A DNA stretch of 64,000 bases from Lachnospiraceae bacterium (GTDB lineage: Bacteria > Bacillota > Clostridia > Lachnospirales > Lachnospiraceae): contig JAFRYE010000068.1 in assembly GCA_017441265.1 (NCBI GenBank), positions 62,001 through 126,000 on the forward strand, written 5' to 3'. A program made the position numbers and the translations under genes. This document shows, in pieces, positions 8,617 through 17,681 of the stretch (positions are counted from its first letter, which is position 1; each line of letters begins with the position of its first letter). A model generated the notes under the pieces. That model searched no databases. It saw only the letters and a program-made list of their open reading frames with translations, and had not been told where the DNA came from.

Positions 8617-9186
8617 TTATTCGCCTTCCCCGCCCTGTCCGGAGAAATCCAGCCAGTCGTTGACGAACTCGAGATAGTTGATGAACGGTTCCGTCGGCAT
8701 ATCGTACAGAAATGCGGGATTGAGTTCCTCAAAGCGCACGGACTTGCGCCCCGTAGCGCCGGACTCATTTTCCGCATTGGCGCGGTCGTAAAAGCGCAGC
8801 ACTTCATCGCTGTTCATGTAATAGATCTTTTCGCGATGGCTGTAGTAGATCAAAAGAAACGCAACGCCGCCCTGACGAACGAAATCCTTCATGAAGCGAT
8901 ACTGGTGCTCATGGATGTTCTGCAGCGCGAAAGTATCGGCAGCGCACTCTTTACAGTCAAAACAGATCGGGACGCCCTGAGCGACTCCGATGTAATCGAC
9001 CGTACTCTTCCGGTCAAAATACGCAAGCGTGATATGCTTTTTGTCCCGGTCGATCTCAAGGGGAGTGATCGGCGTCGGGATCTTTTGCACGAGCGCGGTT
9101 CCGCTCTCGCGGTACGAGTCGTTAGTGCGGTTGATGATGTCCTCGAACAGCGACCCTCTAAGGCCTCGGGATTTCCAGGTAGCCAT
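8617..9186 (-). CDS. recU: Holliday junction resolvase RecU
   Basis: 189 residues starting MATWKSRGLRGSLFEDIINR. The RecU nuclease fold is visible: RGxxFExxIN, the metal-binding Asp/Glu-x-Lys core TVDYIGVAQGVPICFDCKE (Asp and DCKE), then the conserved HQYRFMKDFVRQGGVAFLLI. RecU resolves Holliday junctions in Firmicutes during recombination and segregation. The start at 9186 lies inside the end of the upstream pseudouridine synthase (29-bp overlap) and is preferred over a much longer frame with no family similarity. It is last in the operon that begins at the WalJ-type gene. Confidence 0.93.
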   Translation of the reverse strand: MATWKSRGLRGSLFEDIINRTNDSYRESGTALVQKIPTPITPLEIDRDKKHITLAYFDRKSTVDYIGVAQGVPICFDCKECAADTFALQNIHEHQYRFMKDFVRQGGVAFLLIYYSHREKIYYMNSDEVLRFYDRANAENESGATGRKSVRFEELNPAFLYDMPTEPFINYLEFVNDWLDFSGQGGEGE

Positions 9187-10195
9187 ACTCTCCCTCCTTG
9201 CGTTCCGCAGGCGGAAACTCTCCCGCCAGGATCTCGGCAAATGTATCCGGCACCGGCCCGCGGATCGTCCTTCCCGCGACGCCCGAAAGCCCTGCAGGCA
9301 CTTTCTCCGGAAATGTGTATGCATACGCGAACAGCTGCTGCGCGTGCAGGTGATACCGACTTCGGCAATACCGAACCGTCTCCGAATCCGCGCTTCCGTA
9401 TTTCGGATCCCCGAGCACCGGAAAGCCAAGGTGTTTTAAGACGCTGCGGATCTGATGGGATTTGCCGGAATGCAGCCGGATCCGCACCAGTGTGATCCGC
9501 GAATTATTGACTACCGGCCAAATGTCCGTGCGGACCTCATCACAATCGCCCTGCGGTGTATCCGATATCGTCACCCTATTTTCCGTCGTATCTTTACAAA
9601 GATAAAACTTCGTTCGCACAGCCTTCGGAAAATGCCCCTCGACAAACGCGAAATAGTATTTTCCGAGGATCCGCTCCCGAAGAGCCATGGCCATGCCCTG
9701 TGCGCCGCGCAGCGTCTTGCCGAACCAGACAACGCCTGCCGTATTGCGGTCCAAACGGTTGCAGACTCCGGGACGAAACGTGCGGAGTGACTCCGGCGTG
9801 ACGTCACCGCGCTCCGAAAGAAACGCAAGCACCTGCTCGTTGAGCGATTCCGTGCCGGATGCGTCTTTCTGCGACAACACGCCCGACGGCTTGTAAACCG
9901 CAAGAAGGTCCTCGTCTTCATACACCAGCTGTGCAGCCTTGATCGGGTGTGATGCCGGCGCCGTCTCCAAAACTTCGCCCTGCATCTTCGCAAATGTCTC
10001 GTCGGAGAAAAACACCTTCACGATGTCGCCGGTCTTCACCGACTCGTTGCCGGTGGCCTTCGCGTCGTTCAAAGTGATGTTTTTCTTTCGGAGCATCTTA
10101 TATAAAAACGAACTCCCGGCATTCGGCATGATGCGGGATAAGTATTTGCTCAGTCGCTGACCAGATTCCCCGGCGGATACAGTCAATTCTTTCAT
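9158..10195 (-). CDS. RluA-family pseudouridine synthase
   Basis: 345 residues. An N-terminal S4-like RNA-binding segment (GQRLSKYLSRIMPNAGSSFLYKMLRKKNITLN) precedes the catalytic domain, whose signature CNRLDRNTAGVV (near residue 150) carries the catalytic Asp; HSGKSHQIRSVLKHLGFPVLGD is the conserved C-terminal motif. The architecture matches RluC/RluD-type enzymes that convert uridine to pseudouridine in 23S rRNA, but the target site cannot be assigned from sequence alone. The C-terminus overlaps recU. Confidence 0.9.
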   Translation of the reverse strand: MKELTVSAGESGQRLSKYLSRIMPNAGSSFLYKMLRKKNITLNDAKATGNESVKTGDIVKVFFSDETFAKMQGEVLETAPASHPIKAAQLVYEDEDLLAVYKPSGVLSQKDASGTESLNEQVLAFLSERGDVTPESLRTFRPGVCNRLDRNTAGVVWFGKTLRGAQGMAMALRERILGKYYFAFVEGHFPKAVRTKFYLCKDTTENRVTISDTPQGDCDEVRTDIWPVVNNSRITLVRIRLHSGKSHQIRSVLKHLGFPVLGDPKYGSADSETVRYCRSRYHLHAQQLFAYAYTFPEKVPAGLSGVAGRTIRGPVPDTFAEILAGEFPPAERKEGEYGYLEIPRP

Positions 10196-10199
10196 CAGC

Positions 10200-10751
10200 T
10201 TACACCAGAATCATCCGGATGAACTCGGCGAGTTCGGGGGATTCCTCCTCAGCATTGTCCGACATCGCCCGCACCCGGTCGCAGAACTCGCGTTGCCCCG
10301 TGAACACATGGATGTGCACGGGGTGTCCGCACTTTTTCATATACTCCGTAAAATACTCGGTGGCCTTCTTGGCATTCTTCCCCGAAAGGTCCAAAGCCGC
10401 GGCCTCTGTGCCGCTTACATACAGCGCGTCGAGATGCATCACGCTCTTTTGCGACGTGAATACGAGATCCGAGTACAGATGTCCTCCCTCGTCGCAGATT
10501 TCCTTCACCTGAGCAAACGCTTCCTCGGAAAATGAGCGGTACGGCACGAACAAAACCAGCGCCACGACCGCCTTTGCCGCAGGCAGAACACCCAAAACCG
10601 CAAACACCGTCAGAAGATTCCGCTTGGTTCCGGTGGCAAAATAGCCGAGAAGGAACAAACCGACGGAGACTGCGAGGATTGCTGTTATGATGACGATCTC
10701 CCTCATTTTCCGACTGCGGATATAGCCGTTGCACCCTTTGGGAATTCGCAT
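10200..10751 (-). CDS. two-helix membrane protein of unknown function
   Basis: 183 residues starting MRIPKGCNGYIRSRKMREIV, with two hydrophobic helices (about 17-40 and 46-70) and a soluble C-terminal region of about 110 residues that probably faces the cytoplasm. That region contains ALDLSGKNAKKATEYFTEY and a VHIHVFTGQREF segment. A strong GGAGG site supports the start. The gene sits 4 bp upstream of the pseudouridine synthase and downstream of the HAD phosphatase gene. It looks like a conserved Clostridia protein of undefined role; I cannot name a family and assign no function. Confidence 0.75.
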   Translation of the reverse strand: MRIPKGCNGYIRSRKMREIVIITAILAVSVGLFLLGYFATGTKRNLLTVFAVLGVLPAAKAVVALVLFVPYRSFSEEAFAQVKEICDEGGHLYSDLVFTSQKSVMHLDALYVSGTEAAALDLSGKNAKKATEYFTEYMKKCGHPVHIHVFTGQREFCDRVRAMSDNAEEESPELAEFIRMILV

Positions 10752-10763
10752 AAGCGCCTCCTG

Positions 10764-11408
10764 TTACAATAGTTGTGTGAAATCCTGAATGTAGTAATCT
10801 GCCATTGACGCGATCTCCTCCGGAGTCGACGTCGCATACGCGTCGGCTACCGCGCAGACTTTCATTCCCGCGGCGTGACCCGCGATGATTCCGGGCGGAA
10901 TGTCCTCGAAGACCATACATTTTCCGGGTTCGACGCCGAGATCGTTCGCCACCAGCAGGAAAAGATCGGGAGCCGGCTTACCGCGCTTGATCTCGCACGC
11001 GGAATGGATGCTGTCCATGTAGTCCTCAAGCCCCGTCGCCTCCAAAACGGCCGCGAGCAGTTCCGGAGAATTCGACGTTGCGATTCCGCAGCGCACACCT
11101 TTTTCCCGAAGCTTTTTGATGTATTCTATGGCTCCGGGTTTCATCGGCACTTTCGTGCGATAATACTCGATGGCCATGTCGTTCCACTCGCGCTTGATGT
11201 CCTCCGGCGAATCCTCTATGCCGTACCGGCTTTTGAAGTACAGCGCGGTTTCATGAAAACTGAAGCCGCCGATGGCTTCCTGAAGACTTTCATCGTACGG
11301 ATGCCCGTGTTTTGCAAGATACGCGATGTCAATATCTTTCCAGATCCACATCGAGTCGACGAGGGTTCCGTCCAGATCAAAGATAGCTGCGCAAAAGTCG
11401 TTCTTCAT
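10764..11408 (-). CDS. HAD-superfamily phosphatase, beta-phosphoglucomutase-like
   Basis: 214 residues. All HAD motifs are visible: motif I FDLDGTLVDS with the nucleophile Asp, motif II CGIATSNS, motif III KRGKPAPD and motif IV FEDIPPGIIAG. The alpha-helical cap between motif I and II gives the phosphoglycolate phosphatase/beta-phosphoglucomutase subgroup. Substrate cannot be inferred. The start at 11408 gives motif I near residue 9, as normal; upstream in-frame starts would add about 36 unrelated residues. It overlaps the rsuA-like gene by 32 bp. Confidence 0.85.
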   Translation of the reverse strand: MKNDFCAAIFDLDGTLVDSMWIWKDIDIAYLAKHGHPYDESLQEAIGGFSFHETALYFKSRYGIEDSPEDIKREWNDMAIEYYRTKVPMKPGAIEYIKKLREKGVRCGIATSNSPELLAAVLEATGLEDYMDSIHSACEIKRGKPAPDLFLLVANDLGVEPGKCMVFEDIPPGIIAGHAAGMKVCAVADAYATSTPEEIASMADYYIQDFTQLL

Positions 11409-12135
11409 CGATCGTTTCGTCCTGCCGAAGAAGGGCAAGCAATTCCTCTCTCTCATATTCCCTGTGTTCGCCGACGGGAAGATCATTCGGAAGCCAGAGT
11501 CCGCCCATGCGGACACGCTTAAGCTTCGTGACTTCCCCGCCCACCGCGGCGACCATTCGCTTTACCTGATGGAACCGTCCCTCGGTGATCGTGATGGCAA
11601 GGACGGTCGTAAGATCCCCTGTTTCCAGGATCTGCGCCTGTGCCGGAGCACTCGTGAAATCCCCGAGATCGACCCCATTGCGAAGCTTTGCCAATTCCGT
11701 TTCCGTGAACACTCCCGTGCACGTTGCAAGATACGTCTTCTTAACATGCTTTGCGGGCGATGTCAGCGCATGCCCGAGCGGACCGTCATCGGTAATGATC
11801 AACAGTCCTTCCGTGTCGATGTCGAGTCTCCCCACAGGAAACAGATTTTTCTTTTTGTCTTCGCCCAAAAGGTCGAGCACCGTTTTCTGTCTCGTGTCCT
11901 CCGTCGCCGTAATGACGCCGGAGGGTTTATGTAACACAAAGTAATGATTTTCCGCATAGGAACAGACGCGCCCGGAGACGGCCACCTCGGAAACCGAAGG
12001 GTCAACCTTCCGATCTCCCTGCTTGCAGACGACTCCGTCGATCGTTACGGCACCGCTTCGCAGCAGGTCTTTCGCTTGTTTTCTCGTGAGCCTGCCGTCG
12101 CATTCGCACAGCAGCCGGTCTAACCGTAACAGCAT
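11377..12135 (-). CDS. RsuA/RluB/E/F-family pseudouridine synthase
   Basis: 252 residues: S4 domain at the N-terminus (RLDRLLCECDGRLTRKQAKDLLRSGAVTIDG), then the catalytic domain with VGRLDIDTEGLLIITDDG bearing the catalytic Asp and EGRFHQVKRMVAAVGGEV. The first is typical of 16S rRNA U516 synthase RsuA, but RluB/E/F relatives are similar, so the RNA site is left open. ATG at 12135 follows TGGAGGA. It sits 14 bp after the rRNA methyltransferase gene in a run of RNA-modification genes. Confidence 0.88.
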   Translation of the reverse strand: MLLRLDRLLCECDGRLTRKQAKDLLRSGAVTIDGVVCKQGDRKVDPSVSEVAVSGRVCSYAENHYFVLHKPSGVITATEDTRQKTVLDLLGEDKKKNLFPVGRLDIDTEGLLIITDDGPLGHALTSPAKHVKKTYLATCTGVFTETELAKLRNGVDLGDFTSAPAQAQILETGDLTTVLAITITEGRFHQVKRMVAAVGGEVTKLKRVRMGGLWLPNDLPVGEHREYEREELLALLRQDETIDEERLLRSYL

Positions 12136-12149
12136 CGTTCCTCCATATG

Positions 12150-13565
12150 CTACATCATCCGCCATCCCGGAAGATAGCGGTTTTTAAACTGACCTCCCTT
12201 GATCCGCGCGAATCCGAGCGGCTGTCCCGCTACGCATACAAGCGCATTGCCTTCGCGCATTCCTTCGCGAACCTCCAGCGTCTCGCATTTCAAGTATCGC
12301 AGGACATCCTCGTCATCCGGAGCAAGATCGATCACATTCGGGTATTCGTCCTTGTACAGGCCCATCGCAAAGGCCTGACTCGGCTCAAAACGCCCCTTCT
12401 TGGCTTCGCCCAAAAACCAACCGGACCGAAGCACCCGAAGCCCCTGTAACGCGGGCATTCCCTCCGGGATGGAATAGACTTTCCCTTCGGAAATGCGAAG
12501 TCTCGAAAGGTCAACCTTCCTGCCTTCGCGGAAATTGATCTCCCAAACTGCGTCCTTCACTTCCGAAGGCACTTCCTTTGCCTTGCAAAATGCCGTCTCC
12601 ATCAAAGGAATCGGCGCGTAATCCGAATCCTTTTTGCGGAACAACGCCACGAAATGACCCTCTCCGTCGAGGCGGTGCGGAAAAAGGCGCGCGCATTTTA
12701 CGACCTGAGGATCGGGCTCGCTCATCCACTCCGGATGACCGTGATCGAAGCCGTACGACGCATAGTCGGCCTCCCGTCCCGCAGGGATCACTGAGACAAG
12801 CTCCACATCGGGCATTGTCGAGAGGACAAATTGCACCGTCTCCTCGTCTTCCTCCGCGGAAAATGTGCACGTCGAATACAACAGCATTCCCCCGGGTTTG
12901 AGCATCGCAAACGCGCACGGCAGGATCTCCCGCTGTAATTTGTTGTAATATGAAGTTCCGTATTGCTCCCAGTTTTTGATGATCGTCGGCTGCTTGCGGA
13001 ACATCCCTTCGCCGGAACAGGGCGCATCGACCAGGATTTTGTCGAAGAAGCCCGGAAGGCGCTTTGCAAGGCGGTCCGACATCTCGCTGATCACCAGCGC
13101 GTTGACCGCTCCGAACAGCTCCAGGTTCTTTAGCAATGCCTTCGCCCGTGTAGCCGAGATATCGTTGGCGACGAGCAGTCCGGTACCCTTCAGTTTAGCC
13201 GCAAGTTCGGTGCTTTTTCCGCCGGGCGCTGCGCACAGATCGAGAACCCGGTCACCCGGTTCGATCGGAAGCAGCGACGCCGGCGTCATCGCCGACGGCT
13301 CCTGAAGATAATACAATCCCGCATAGTAATACGGATGCTTCGACGGAGCATCCGTATCATCGTAATAATACCCGTTGTCAATCCAGGGAACACGCCGCAT
13401 CGTCGTAAACGGTGAGAGCGTTTCCCACTCCGCCGTATCGAGTTTCAGCGTATTGACGCGCAATGCATGGGAGCTCGGTCGCTCCAGGGATGCGACATAT
13501 GCCGCAAAATCCTCGTCGCCGAGCATGGCACGCATGCGATCTTCATAAGTCTGAGGCAGTTTCAT
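12150..13565 (-). CDS. rsmF: RsmB/NOP-family rRNA cytosine-C5 methyltransferase, RsmF-like
   Basis: 471 residues. The SAM-binding motif LDLCAAPGGKST is at about 109-119, the motif IV Cys in DAPCSGEGMFRK at about 180-191, and the catalytic motif VI Cys in STCTFSAEEDE at about 231-241. The C-terminal 170 residues resemble the extra RNA-binding (PUA-like) region of RsmF/YebU-type enzymes, which make m5C in 16S rRNA. The start has a GGAGGAG site. Symbol is by similarity; the modified base is not proven. Confidence 0.85.
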   Translation of the reverse strand: MKLPQTYEDRMRAMLGDEDFAAYVASLERPSSHALRVNTLKLDTAEWETLSPFTTMRRVPWIDNGYYYDDTDAPSKHPYYYAGLYYLQEPSAMTPASLLPIEPGDRVLDLCAAPGGKSTELAAKLKGTGLLVANDISATRAKALLKNLELFGAVNALVISEMSDRLAKRLPGFFDKILVDAPCSGEGMFRKQPTIIKNWEQYGTSYYNKLQREILPCAFAMLKPGGMLLYSTCTFSAEEDEETVQFVLSTMPDVELVSVIPAGREADYASYGFDHGHPEWMSEPDPQVVKCARLFPHRLDGEGHFVALFRKKDSDYAPIPLMETAFCKAKEVPSEVKDAVWEINFREGRKVDLSRLRISEGKVYSIPEGMPALQGLRVLRSGWFLGEAKKGRFEPSQAFAMGLYKDEYPNVIDLAPDDEDVLRYLKCETLEVREGMREGNALVCVAGQPLGFARIKGGQFKNRYLPGWRMM

Positions 13566-13592
13566 CCGCCGACTCCTCCCGTCACCGGCGCA

Positions 13593-14396
13593 TCAAACCG
13601 TAGTCTGCGCGCGGTATCCTTCCGCAATGATATCGAGTTCCGTCGCAAAATGCTCCAGTTTCTGCATGTCCTTCTGCTCGTAGATCCGGAAGAACTCCTC
13701 CTGGATACGAACGGCCTCGCGATGGCTCGCAAAGCGATACAGATTCTGGATCGTCAGCAAAATATCGTTGACGATGCGTTCCTCCTCAAATCGCTGTTCG
13801 CGGGCAGCCTTGATCTCGTCACGGATCTCTGAAAGTTCCCGGTCCGTGCGGATCATCTCGTCGGCGACGCGTTCGAGCCGGTCGGTCAGTTCCTTCGGAA
13901 TGTTCCCGCGGTACTTGTATTGCAACGAATGCTCGATCGTCGACCAGCAGTTCATTCCGAGCGTACGGATCTGAATCTCCGCATTGAGGCGCTTCGGCCC
14001 GCTCACGGTCTGCACCGTGTATTTGATCTTCATGTGATAACTGCGATAACCGCTGGATTTCGGCTCCGCGATATAGTCGCTCTCCTCGACGACCTCGATA
14101 TCGGTGCGACGCTTGATCATGTCGGCCACGACATAGCAGTCCTCCACGAACTGGCAGATCAGTCGAACGCCCGCAATGTCGGTCATCTCTTCCTCGAGAC
14201 GCTCTAACGGGATCTTCTTGCGGTTGCATTTTTCGACGATGCTCGCGATCGTCTTAACACGGCCCGAGATCAGTTCGATCGGGCAGTAATCATCCTGCTT
14301 TCGCAGGGATTTTTGAATATGCGTAAACTTGATCACCAGCTCGTCGACAGCCAACGAGTACGGTTCCAAGATCTCTCGCCATAATTGTATTTCCAT
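13593..14396 (-). CDS. relQ: small alarmone synthetase, RelQ/YjbM-like
   Basis: 267 residues comprising only the RelA/SpoT synthetase domain, with no HD hydrolase, TGS or ACT domain. Visible motifs: RVKTIASIVEKC (ATP side), EMTDIAGVRLIC, SSGYRSYHMKI (the Tyr that stacks on GDP/GTP) and AEIQIRTLGMNCWSTIEHSLQYK with the catalytic Glu. C-terminal helices (about 200-267) suit the tetramer seen in RelQ. It makes (p)ppGpp from GDP/GTP and ATP as part of the stringent response. A GGAGAGGAGAGG site precedes the ATG. Confidence 0.9.
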   Translation of the reverse strand: MEIQLWREILEPYSLAVDELVIKFTHIQKSLRKQDDYCPIELISGRVKTIASIVEKCNRKKIPLERLEEEMTDIAGVRLICQFVEDCYVVADMIKRRTDIEVVEESDYIAEPKSSGYRSYHMKIKYTVQTVSGPKRLNAEIQIRTLGMNCWSTIEHSLQYKYRGNIPKELTDRLERVADEMIRTDRELSEIRDEIKAAREQRFEEERIVNDILLTIQNLYRFASHREAVRIQEEFFRIYEQKDMQKLEHFATELDIIAEGYRAQTTV

Positions 14397-14420
14397 ACCT
14401 CTCCTCTCCTGTTCCGAAGA

Positions 14421-15785
14421 TTAGTTTCGGAAGCTGTGAATCGGGGCGGGAATTCGCCCCTCGCGGTTGACAAACGCGCTGCAGTCGAACCTGTTGACCG
14501 GCATGATCGGCGCATACCCCAAAAGCCCGCCGAACTCTGCCTGATCGCCGACTGTTTTGCCGATCACGGGGATTACGCGAACGGCCGTCGTCTTCTGATT
14601 GATCATACCGATCGCCATCTCGTCCGCGATAATGCCGGAAACGGTAGCTGCGCTCGTATCTCCCGGGATCGCGATCATATCAAGCCCCACGGAGCACACA
14701 CACGTCATCGCTTCGAGTTTCTCAAGCGTAAGACATCCTGCGTTCAAGGCGTCGATCATTCCCTGATCCTCGCTCACCGGAATGAACGCTCCGCTCAGTC
14801 CTCCGACATAGGAGGACGCCATAACTCCTCCCTTTTTGACCTGATCGTTTAAAAGCGCCAGCGCTGCGGTCGTACCGGGCGCACCGGGATGCTCCAGACC
14901 GATCTCCTGCAGGATTTCGGCGACACTGTCACCGACAGCGGGAGTCGGTGCCAAAGAAAGATCCACGATGCCGAACGGTACTCCCAAAAGCTCCGAAGCC
15001 CGTCCCGCCACCAGCTGACCCACGCGGGTGATCTTAAACGCCGTCTTCTTGATCGTCTCGCAGAGGACAGAGAAATTCTTTCCTCTGGCTGCTTCCAGTG
15101 CCTTCTTGACAACGCCGGGTCCGCTTACGCCGACATTGATAACGGCATCCGCTTCGGTAACTCCGTGGAACGCACCCGCCATGAACGGGTTGTCGTCCGG
15201 AGCATTGCAGAACACCACTAATTTCGCGCAGCCGATGGAGTCCGCATCCGCGGTGAGTTCCGCCGTCTTTCTGACCGTCTCGCCCATCAACCGGACCGCA
15301 TCCATATTGATGCCGGTCTTGGTGGATCCGACGTTTACGGAACTGCATACACGCTCCGTAGCCGCCAAAGCCTCGGGGATCGAACGCATCAAAAGTTCGT
15401 CCGATGCGGTCATTCCCTTACATACAACAGCGGAAAATCCGCCGATAAAATTCACTCCGATCTCCTTCGCCGCATCGTCCAGAGTCTTCGCCAGTTTCAC
15501 ATAATCCTGAACGCTTCTGCAGGCTGCGGCACCGATGATCGCCGCAGGCGTCACACTCACTCGCTTGTTGACTACCGGAACGCCGTACTCACGGCCGATC
15601 TCATCGCCGACGGCTACCAGACGGCCGGCCAGTCTGACGATCTTCGCGCGGATCTTTGCGCACATCGCCTCAAGGTCCGAATCAATGCAGTCCAACAGGC
15701 TGATGCCCATCGTGATCGTGCGGACGTCGAGGTTTTCTTTTTCAATCATCTGGTTGGTTTCCAGAATCTCACTTCTGCTGATCAT
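14421..15785 (-). CDS. PFL family protein, UPF0210
   Basis: 454 residues, the usual length of the UPF0210/PFL-like family. Conserved segments include [60 protein letters not shown] and [27 protein letters not shown]. The fold is related to the glycyl-radical enzyme PFL-like barrel, but no member has a firmly established reaction and no activase is near. The gene is nearly always downstream of an ACT-domain protein (UPF0237), as here (16 bp gap), which suggests the two work together. Confidence 0.9.
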   Translation of the reverse strand: MISRSEILETNQMIEKENLDVRTITMGISLLDCIDSDLEAMCAKIRAKIVRLAGRLVAVGDEIGREYGVPVVNKRVSVTPAAIIGAAACRSVQDYVKLAKTLDDAAKEIGVNFIGGFSAVVCKGMTASDELLMRSIPEALAATERVCSSVNVGSTKTGINMDAVRLMGETVRKTAELTADADSIGCAKLVVFCNAPDDNPFMAGAFHGVTEADAVINVGVSGPGVVKKALEAARGKNFSVLCETIKKTAFKITRVGQLVAGRASELLGVPFGIVDLSLAPTPAVGDSVAEILQEIGLEHPGAPGTTAALALLNDQVKKGGVMASSYVGGLSGAFIPVSEDQGMIDALNAGCLTLEKLEAMTCVCSVGLDMIAIPGDTSAATVSGIIADEMAIGMINQKTTAVRVIPVIGKTVGDQAEFGGLLGYAPIMPVNRFDCSAFVNREGRIPAPIHSFRN

Positions 15786-15801
15786 ACAAACTCCCCCCGA
15801 C

Positions 15802-16074
15802 TTAGATGCGATGCATCATATCGAAAATATCTTCCAGCTGAATGCGGATCACACAACCGATCTGCGTACCTACGCCTTTCAGTTCCTCGGAGATCGTCTC
15901 AAACTCCGCGTCCGAGCCTGCGACATCCACCACCATCATCATGTTGAAATATCCGCCGACGATCGTCTGCGAGATGTCCAAGATGTTAATGTTGCGCTCC
16001 GCGAGGTACGTGCACACCTTCGCGATGATCCCGACGCAGTCGTGTCCGACCACGGTAATGATAGCTTTTTTCAT
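15802..16074 (-). CDS. ACT domain protein, UPF0237
   Basis: 90 residues made up of a single ACT domain: [21 protein letters not shown], then [24 protein letters not shown] domains bind amino acids or other small ligands and regulate partner enzymes. The tight pairing with the UPF0210 gene immediately downstream is a conserved Firmicutes and archaeal arrangement and suggests a regulatory subunit. A GGAGG site supports the start. Ligand unknown. Confidence 0.9.
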   Translation of the reverse strand: MKKAIITVVGHDCVGIIAKVCTYLAERNINILDISQTIVGGYFNMMMVVDVAGSDAEFETISEELKGVGTQIGCVIRIQLEDIFDMMHRI

Positions 16075-16110
16075 AATATCCTCCGATCAAACCCTTACGG
16101 GGTATTGGTA

Positions 16111-16905
16111 TCAAATCACGATCCATTCCGACGGCTCGTCGCGCTTTGCAACCTGCAACTGCGGCGCCGGTCCGGTATATCTCCAGTTCTTTTGAAGCGA
16201 TTCCCGCGCCGTCTCAAACGCCAGTTCCGGAATATTATTATCCTTGCTCAGATGTGCGAGCATGACATGCTTTAAACCGCTGTGCAGGATCGCCGTCACA
16301 AGGCTTGCACACTCGTCGTTGGAAAGATGCCCGTAAGGCCCCATGATCCTTCGTTTCAAAGTGAACGGATACGGTCCTACCAGCAACATGTCCCTGTCGT
16401 AGTTGGACTCCACGTACACGGCATCCGCGCCGGACAGATGCGAAACAATCGTATCGTCGTAGCATCCGAGGTCCGTCGCCATGGAAAATGACCGGCCTCC
16501 CGCCGTGATCCGGTACGCCACGGGCTTCGCTGCGTCATGGGAGATGTACGATGCCGAGATCACGGCATCCCCCACCGTGACAACCGTTCCCGGAACGATG
16601 GAACGAAACAGCTCCGTAGGAAAGACTCTTCCCTTGGACTGCGAAATCACCGCCTGCAACGTCTCATGTGTTCCGTAAACCGGAATGTTATATTTCTTCA
16701 AAAACACAGGCAGTCCGCCCACATGATCCGTATGCTCATGTGTGATGAACGCCGCGTCGAGTTCGTACGGCTGGATGTTTGCGGCAATCAGCGTTTCGGT
16801 GATCCGCTTCGCGGATATTCCGACGTCAAAGAGTATCTTCGCCGTCCCCGTCTCCACATAAATGCAATTCCCGCTCGAACCGCTGGCCAGGCATAATATC
16901 TTCAA
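16111..16905 (-). CDS. metallo-beta-lactamase fold hydrolase, WalJ/YycJ-like
   Basis: 264 residues from a TTG start preceded by AAGGAAG; a GTG at 16923 is an alternative. The opening LKILCLASGSSGNC is typical of the WalJ (YycJ) group, and the metal ligands THEHTDHVGG lie at about 55-64 with more in SHDAAKP and HLSNDE. WalJ relatives are 5'-exonuclease-like enzymes linked to replication or cell-wall regulation in Firmicutes. Here the gene is not next to a walRK pair, so the link is only by family. It is the first gene of an operon running down to recU, with a good promoter upstream. Confidence 0.85.
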   Translation of the reverse strand: MKILCLASGSSGNCIYVETGTAKILFDVGISAKRITETLIAANIQPYELDAAFITHEHTDHVGGLPVFLKKYNIPVYGTHETLQAVISQSKGRVFPTELFRSIVPGTVVTVGDAVISASYISHDAAKPVAYRITAGGRSFSMATDLGCYDDTIVSHLSGADAVYVESNYDRDMLLVGPYPFTLKRRIMGPYGHLSNDECASLVTAILHSGLKHVMLAHLSKDNNIPELAFETARESLQKNWRYTGPAPQLQVAKRDEPSEWIVI

Positions 16906-16993
16906 TGTTTGGACTTCCTTCACTCCGGCAGTGCCGATTACTTGAATGCGTTTCGTCGCACATCTTGTGTACCTGTTTCGCGCATTCCGAATC

Positions 16994-17022
16994 AGTATAC
17001 CATATCTTCCGCAAGTGTTCAA
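16994..17022 (-). promoter_or_regulatory. SigA-type promoter for the walJ-to-recU operon
   Basis: On the minus strand TTGAAC and TATACT are separated by 17 bases. A GGAAAATG copy (17034-17041) sits just upstream of the -35 box. The distance to the TTG start leaves a leader of about 80 bases. Confidence 0.65.
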
Positions 17023-17051
17023 TTGCGACAGTTCATTTTCCGCTGGAAACG

Positions 17052-17672
17052 TCAATCACCGAAGTTGAAAAATCCCGGCAGATCCCCGAGGAAAAACCTA
17101 ACCTGATGAAGGATTTCCAGTCGTGAAACACCGTTTCCGTTATAGATCACCCGCTCGCACGCGGCCATCATATCTTCCTGCCGCATCTGCGACGCGATGA
17201 CGGACGCGATCTTCTCTTCGGAGTACCCGCGGATCTCCCGCATTCTCTCGATGCGATCCTCAAGCGGGGCGTAAACAAGCCATAAAACATCGCAAAACTG
17301 CCGGTATCCGGCCTGCTCCGCAAGCGCAGACTCGACGATCACGGCTCTCTTGCCCTGTGCGTCATACTCCCCGATGAGTTCCCGGATCCGAAGGATCGTC
17401 GCCGGATGCGTCAGCGAATTGAGTTTTGCAAGGGCTGCCGGATCGGCAAATACAAGCCCCGCCAGTTTTCCGCGGTCAAGGGCTCCGTCCGGCGTGACAT
17501 ACTCCTTGCCGAACGCACGCACGATCTGCGAAAACACCTCCGTACCCGGTTCCTGCAACATCCGGCACTCTGTGTCCGAATCGATGACAGGGATGTCAAA
17601 TGCCTCTTCGATGCATTTTGCGACGTAGCTCTTACCGCTTCCCGCACAACCCGTCAAACCGATGACAAACAT
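17052..17672 (-). CDS. coaE: dephospho-CoA kinase
   Basis: 206 residues starting MFVIGLTGCAGSGKSYVA, with the P-loop GCAGSGKS at about 8-15. The family motifs VIDSDTECR, VFADPAALAKLNSLTHPA and VESALAEQAG are present. It phosphorylates the 3' hydroxyl of dephospho-CoA, the last step in CoA synthesis. It lies 9 bp downstream of polA, a common Firmicutes arrangement, with a GGAGG site. Confidence 0.95.
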   Translation of the reverse strand: MFVIGLTGCAGSGKSYVAKCIEEAFDIPVIDSDTECRMLQEPGTEVFSQIVRAFGKEYVTPDGALDRGKLAGLVFADPAALAKLNSLTHPATILRIRELIGEYDAQGKRAVIVESALAEQAGYRQFCDVLWLVYAPLEDRIERMREIRGYSEEKIASVIASQMRQEDMMAACERVIYNGNGVSRLEILHQVRFFLGDLPGFFNFGD

Positions 17673-17681
17673 AGTTTCCTC